64,000 nucleotides of DNA, taken from Porphyromonadaceae bacterium H1 (GTDB lineage: Bacteria > Bacteroidota > Bacteroidia > Bacteroidales > Paludibacteraceae). The notes under the pieces were generated by a model. The model saw only the letters and a list, made by a program, of their open reading frames with translations, did no database searches and was not told where the DNA came from. Shown in pieces: positions 60,815 to 64,000 of the stretch (positions are counted from its first letter, which is position 1; each line of letters begins with the position of its first letter). The DNA is taken from NCBI GenBank assembly GCA_001653155.1, contig BDEJ01000041.1, forward strand, positions 38,899-102,898, in the 5' to 3' direction. The position numbers and the translations under genes were made by a program.

Positions 60815-61000
60815 ACAAGAAAGGGGCTGTGTCAAAACTCCATTCTCTCTAAATCAACTATCATTTGTAAAGAACAATCGCTATCAAAGAGCTAAAAACT
60901 CAATGATAGCGATTGTTTTATTTGATTAGAAAGGGTGGCAACTATCGATATGAAAGGAAACTTCTCCCAATTCCATATTTTGACACACCCCCTTTCTTGT
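60815..61000. mobile_element. MITE-like element with 23-bp terminal inverted repeats
   Basis: 186 bases with no coding capacity. The left end 60815-60837 (ACAAGAAAGGGGCTGTGTCA then AAA) and the complement of 60978-61000 match in 22 of 23 bases. The element is flanked by the 4-base direct repeat AAAC (60811-60814 and 61001-61004), which is a typical target-site duplication. Inside lies a second perfect inverted repeat of 13 bases, ACAATCGCTATCA at 60874-60886 and its complement at 60904-60916. Non-autonomous elements of this kind are moved by the transposase of a related full IS. It lies between the response-regulator gene and the aminotransferase gene, which face each other. Confidence 0.8.
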
Positions 61001-61021
61001 AAACTTCCCTTCTAAAACAAA

Positions 61022-62215
61022 TTAACTCAAGTTTGCCAGAGCCGTAACCATGCGCTCGAAGGCCTTCTTCAGATTCTCGTCGGAAGTGGCATAGGACATG
61101 CGGATACAATCGGGCGCCCCGAAAGCAGCACCCGCTACGCAGGCGACATGAGCCTCTTCGAGAAGGTACATAGCCAAATCACTTGAATTGCGAATACTCA
61201 TGCCCTTGTAGGATTTGCCAAAGTAGTGGCTGCAATCCGGAAAGATATAAAAAGCCCCGTGAGGCTCATTGAGTTTGAGTCCGGGAATGCGAGAGATCAA
61301 CTCGACAACCAGGTTTCTCCGGCGCTCGAAAGCACAACGCATCTCCTCCACACAACTCTGATCACCCGTATAGGCTGCTTCCGCAGCTTTTTGAGCAACC
61401 GAGCATGGCCCCGAGGTATATTGCCCTTGCAAGGTATTGCAAGCCGAAGCAATCCATTTCGGAGCGGCAATCCAGCCGATACGCCAACCGGTCATGGCAT
61501 AGCCCTTGGATACGCCGTTGACAACAACAACTCGGTCTCGAAGGGAGGAAAACTGTGCAATACTCTGGTGGGCTCCTAAGTAGTTGATATGCTCGTAGAT
61601 CTCGTCGGATATGATGATTATTTGCGGGTGCTTGGCCAGCACGGAAGCCAAAGCTTCAAGCTCCTCTCGGGAATAGACGCTTCCTGTCGGATTTGAAGGC
61701 GAACAGAGGATAAATGCCTTACTACGGGGAGTAATGGCCGCTTCGAGTTGAGCGGGTGTAATTTTAAAATCCTGCTCAATACCGGCCGGTACAATAACGG
61801 AATGTCCGTCGGCAAGGGTCACCATTTCGGGATAACTCACCCAATAGGGTGCGGGAATAATCACCTCGTCACCTCGGCTGACAACGGCCAACAGCACGTT
61901 GCAAACAGCTTGCTTGGCTCCGTTGGAGCAGACAATTTGATCGGGGCTGTAACTAAGGCCGTTTTCGCGTTGCAGTTTCTCGCAGATCGCTTGCCGCAAA
62001 GCGGGATAACCCGGCACCGGCGAGTAAAAGGAAAAGTTCCGGTCGACAGCCTCCTTGGCCGCTTGTTTGATGTGCTCGGGAGTATTAAAATCCGGCTCTC
62101 CTACGCTCAAATTAATCACATCCACTCCTTTGGCTTTCAACTCATTGCTTTTTTGCGACATAGCAAGCGTCTCCGATGGCGACAAGGCTGCTAAACGTTC
62201 TGATACATTGGACAT
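61022..62215 (-). CDS. Pyridoxal-phosphate aminotransferase (aspartate type)
   Basis: 397 residues, the size of class I aminotransferases. VISLSVGEPDFNTPEH-type opening (residues about 33-48, here VINLSVGEPDFNTPEH), YSPVPGYPALRQAICEKL, the Asn-Pro loop ILCSPSNPTGSVYSREEL and the PLP-binding lysine in VVNGVSKGYAMTGWRIGW. The C-terminal ACVAGAAFGAPDCIRMSYAT has the Arg that binds the substrate carboxylate. It exchanges the amino group between aspartate and 2-oxoglutarate, or a related pair. A -7 box TATTTTTG lies at 62253-62246. The 3' end is 21 bases from the MITE. Confidence 0.93.
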   Translation of the reverse strand: MSNVSERLAALSPSETLAMSQKSNELKAKGVDVINLSVGEPDFNTPEHIKQAAKEAVDRNFSFYSPVPGYPALRQAICEKLQRENGLSYSPDQIVCSNGAKQAVCNVLLAVVSRGDEVIIPAPYWVSYPEMVTLADGHSVIVPAGIEQDFKITPAQLEAAITPRSKAFILCSPSNPTGSVYSREELEALASVLAKHPQIIIISDEIYEHINYLGAHQSIAQFSSLRDRVVVVNGVSKGYAMTGWRIGWIAAPKWIASACNTLQGQYTSGPCSVAQKAAEAAYTGDQSCVEEMRCAFERRRNLVVELISRIPGLKLNEPHGAFYIFPDCSHYFGKSYKGMSIRNSSDLAMYLLEEAHVACVAGAAFGAPDCIRMSYATSDENLKKAFERMVTALANLS

Positions 62216-62245
62216 AACTCTATATTTCTTTATTAATTACACAGA

Positions 62246-62253
62246 CAAAAATA
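62246..62253 (-). promoter_or_regulatory. -7 promoter box of the aminotransferase gene
   Basis: TATTTTTG on the minus strand, about 31 bases before the ATG at 62215. A -33 box is not clear. Confidence 0.45.
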
Positions 62254-62316
62254 TTTAAAAAGCGACAAGGATGCTCTCCGCCCGGCTTATATCGAAGAAA
62301 AGGAAGAGCGTTCTGT

Positions 62317-63255
62317 TTATTTTTCCTTCTTGAGGCGGTTAAGAAAATCCTGACCGGCAGGGCTCTCCAGCATTTCGATAGTGGTTCGGTAACCTATTTC
62401 GAATATTTCTTTGGATTTTGCCACATCGAAGGTATCGTAATCGGCAACATCTTTAAACTCAATCAGCAAATCGCAAAGATCGCGGTCGTGCAAGGTATTG
62501 GAACGAAACATAAAATGATAAGCCCGGGTGGCAACGTTCACGATATTCAATCGATAATCATCGGCCACCATCGGACTGCAATTCACTCCGATGACGTAAC
62601 GACAATCGGACCGGATGGTAGATACCGGGAAGTTTTTTATCACGCCTCCGTCCACATAGTTCACGCCGTCAATCACCTTGGGGGCAAAAAGTACAGGCAT
62701 GCTGGACGAAGCAATAACGGGAGGCAACAAGGCGCCCGAGGTAAAAGTAACACTACACCCCTTGTCTAAATCGGTAGCTACTACACGCAGAGGGAGAGGC
62801 AGTTCCTCAAAACTTGAGGCTCGCAACTTACCCGAGAGAAACTTCTCAAAAGAGCGCATGGAAAAAAAACCTCCTTCAAGAAGTTGTAAATTGGTCATCT
62901 TAGAAAACGTGACGTCGTCAAAGAAAACAGCAATTTCTTCCGGCCGATACCCATCGGAGTAAAGGGCTCCGACAATGGCTCCGGCACTAACCCCGGAAAG
63001 TATCTGGGCTTCGATGCCGTACTCTTCGAGGGCCTTGAGAGCTCCGGCATGACTGATACCTTTGATACCGCCACCGCTCAATGCAATACCCAAGCGATAG
63101 GGAGTCGCCTGTTCGTCGTTTTTTTGTATTGCTTTATTTTGTTGTTTTTCTTTCATTTCTCGGGATGGGGTTTGCGCAGGAAGTAGCACAAAGCCGCCCG
63201 ACAAAAACAGCAGGCTTATCGGAAGCAAGAGCAACAGGCGGTTTCGGGTCTTCAT
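62317..63255 (-). CDS. Patatin-like phospholipase
   Basis: 312 residues from the ATG at 63255; the longer frame to 63459 covers the promoter and is discounted. Signal or anchor segment MKTRNRLLLLLPISLLFLSG. The patatin fold has the oxyanion loop IALSGGGIKGISHAGAL (about residues 60-76), the nucleophile Ser in LSGVSAGAIVGALYS and the Asp in VDGGVIKNFPV, the Ser-Asp dyad of the family. The protein probably hydrolyses membrane lipids and is exported. It is not fused to a surface-antigen barrel as in PlpD. A clear promoter lies upstream, and the gene ends 101 bases from the aminotransferase start. Confidence 0.9.
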   Translation of the reverse strand: MKTRNRLLLLLPISLLFLSGGFVLLPAQTPSREMKEKQQNKAIQKNDEQATPYRLGIALSGGGIKGISHAGALKALEEYGIEAQILSGVSAGAIVGALYSDGYRPEEIAVFFDDVTFSKMTNLQLLEGGFFSMRSFEKFLSGKLRASSFEELPLPLRVVATDLDKGCSVTFTSGALLPPVIASSSMPVLFAPKVIDGVNYVDGGVIKNFPVSTIRSDCRYVIGVNCSPMVADDYRLNIVNVATRAYHFMFRSNTLHDRDLCDLLIEFKDVADYDTFDVAKSKEIFEIGYRTTIEMLESPAGQDFLNRLKKEK

Positions 63256-63341
63256 GTAAACTGTAATATTGAAATATAATATTAGAGAGAGACTGGGGAT
63301 AAAAGCCAATATGGCCCATTCACTCCCAAGCCCTGAGTTTG

Positions 63342-63373
63342 CAAATATACAATTTCCGTAGCGATTTTGCAAA
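63342..63373 (-). promoter_or_regulatory. Promoter of the patatin gene
   Basis: On the minus strand TTTG at 63373-63370, 20 bases, TATATTTG at 63349-63342. The leader to the ATG at 63255 is about 80 bases. Its position inside the longer open frame fixes the start. Confidence 0.65.
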
Positions 63374-63476
63374 GACGGATACTTCCTGCCTCTCGTTGTA
63401 CGACAAGTCCGGCAGAAGTGCACCACCCCTAAAGAGGCCTCAATCGAGCACATCCACAAAGAGGCAATACTGCAAA

Positions 63477-63513
63477 AGAGGCTGTGTCAAAATTCGTTTT
63501 CGGCACAGCCTCT
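63477..63513 (-). terminator. Hairpin after the T9SS cargo gene
   Basis: AGAGGCTGTG at 63477-63486 pairs with CACAGCCTCT at 63504-63513 around a 17-base loop. It lies 23 bases after the stop of the minus-strand gene at 63536 and is followed on that strand by TTTT. Its left part, GAGGCTGTGTCAAAA, resembles the end of the MITE at 60815. Confidence 0.55.
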
Positions 63514-63535
63514 AAAATTTCACAGCCAAAGAGGC

Positions 63536-64000
63536 CTATCTCACGATCACCTTGTTTACGGCATTCCCGGCTACTACCGTATAGAAGCCTGCGGGTAGAT
63601 GTATGGCAGTAGTCTGGGCATTGAGGCGGTAGTTGCCTAAGGACATGCCCGATATGTTGTATACGGATACCTCTGTGGCGGTGGCTTCGGGCGATTTCTC
63701 GACATACAACAGGCCCCGCTCACCTCGCAGGCTTATGCCCGCATCGGTAAGGGTAGCCGGCAAGGCATTCGTGCCCGGCTCTATCTTGACACCTGTCGCT
63801 ACATTGCCCTTGGCATCGACGATGGCTTTTTTCCCTTTGTCGAAGCGGGCGCCGGCAGGCTTAGTAATACGGCAGCCCTTAAGGGTCAGGGAGGCAATAC
63901 CTTCAATGCTTCCCCAACTGAAAGTCTCCAAGGTGGCATTATCTACGCTAAGCCCCCCATCTCCCGAACCGGAGACATCCCATGTTCTTACAACCACACC
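63536..64000 (-). CDS. C-terminal part of a secreted T9SS cargo protein, partial
   Basis: Open to the right edge; about 155 codons visible, no true start (a GTG at 63997 is just inside the frame). The visible part begins with VVRTWDVSGSGDGGLSVDN and IASLTLKGCRITKPAGARFD, beta-rich repeats, then a T9SS type A domain of about 80 residues (LLYVEKSPEATATEVSVYNI, LPAGFYTVVAGNAVNKVIVR). It is therefore exported and attached to the cell surface. The nature of the N-terminal part cannot be known from this window. A terminator hairpin follows. Confidence 0.85.
   Translation of the reverse strand, partial: GVVVRTWDVSGSGDGGLSVDNATLETFSWGSIEGIASLTLKGCRITKPAGARFDKGKKAIVDAKGNVATGVKIEPGTNALPATLTDAGISLRGERGLLYVEKSPEATATEVSVYNISGMSLGNYRLNAQTTAIHLPAGFYTVVAGNAVNKVIVR

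Noticed and set aside
1..64000. tRNA, rRNA or CRISPR arrays
   Set aside because: No cloverleaf with a T-loop consensus, no rRNA stretch and no regular spaced repeats were seen on either strand.

Overview
The window looks like chromosome from a Bacteroidetes bacterium close to Porphyromonas. Three things point there: an adjacent porU-porV pair of the type IX secretion system (T9SS), several secreted proteins with T9SS-type C-terminal domains, and Bacteroidetes-style promoters (TTTG or TTG, about 20 bases, then TAnnTTTG) where most other genes lack an evident Shine-Dalgarno. From memory, the order FAH-family hydrolase, porU, porV, ispF matches P. gingivalis. No rRNA, tRNA or CRISPR array was seen.

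Layout. 1-7.4 kb is AT-rich accessory DNA: two VOC/AraC modules with one decayed AraC copy, further VOC debris, a lone Imm26-like gene, a PQQ-type propeller protein, an internally deleted IS30 element, a DUF2147 lipoprotein-like or secreted protein, and a SIR2-domain protein cut short by a 17-bp tandem duplication. 7.7-30 kb is mostly housekeeping: alkylation repair, DoxX, ZIP transporter, ispF, porV, porU, FAH hydrolase, rex, a DEAD-box helicase, an ECF sigma factor, a DUF4405/exported-flavodoxin pair, DUF721, a LysM glucosaminidase, cytidine deaminase, dipeptidyl peptidase IV, a sugar MFS transporter with a ROK glucokinase, and lipA.

30-45 kb is a secretion and nutrition region. A T9SS leucine-rich-repeat protein diverges from a six-gene plus-strand run: DUF5117-type zinc metalloprotease lipoprotein, SusC, SusD, GH20-like glycosidase, an unrecognised T9SS cargo and an M6 metalloprotease. 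The mix suggests capture and degradation of host glycoprotein. 45-51 kb holds a methyltransferase, a decayed LCM-type methyltransferase, a DUF4476 protein, aroB and a BspA-like T9SS surface protein.

51-58 kb is a complete TetR-controlled drug-type efflux operon on the minus strand (TetR, TolC, HlyD, two ABC ATPases, two ABC-2 permeases). 58-64 kb has an RprX/RprY-like two-component pair, a MITE-like palindromic element, aspartate aminotransferase, a patatin phospholipase and the C-terminal part of another T9SS cargo running off the window.

The best leads for new biology are the reversible-looking 17-bp duplication that truncates the SIR2 protein, the exported flavodoxin paired with a four-histidine membrane protein, the six-gene protease/SusCD/GH20 locus with its unknown cargo, and the 186-bp MITE.
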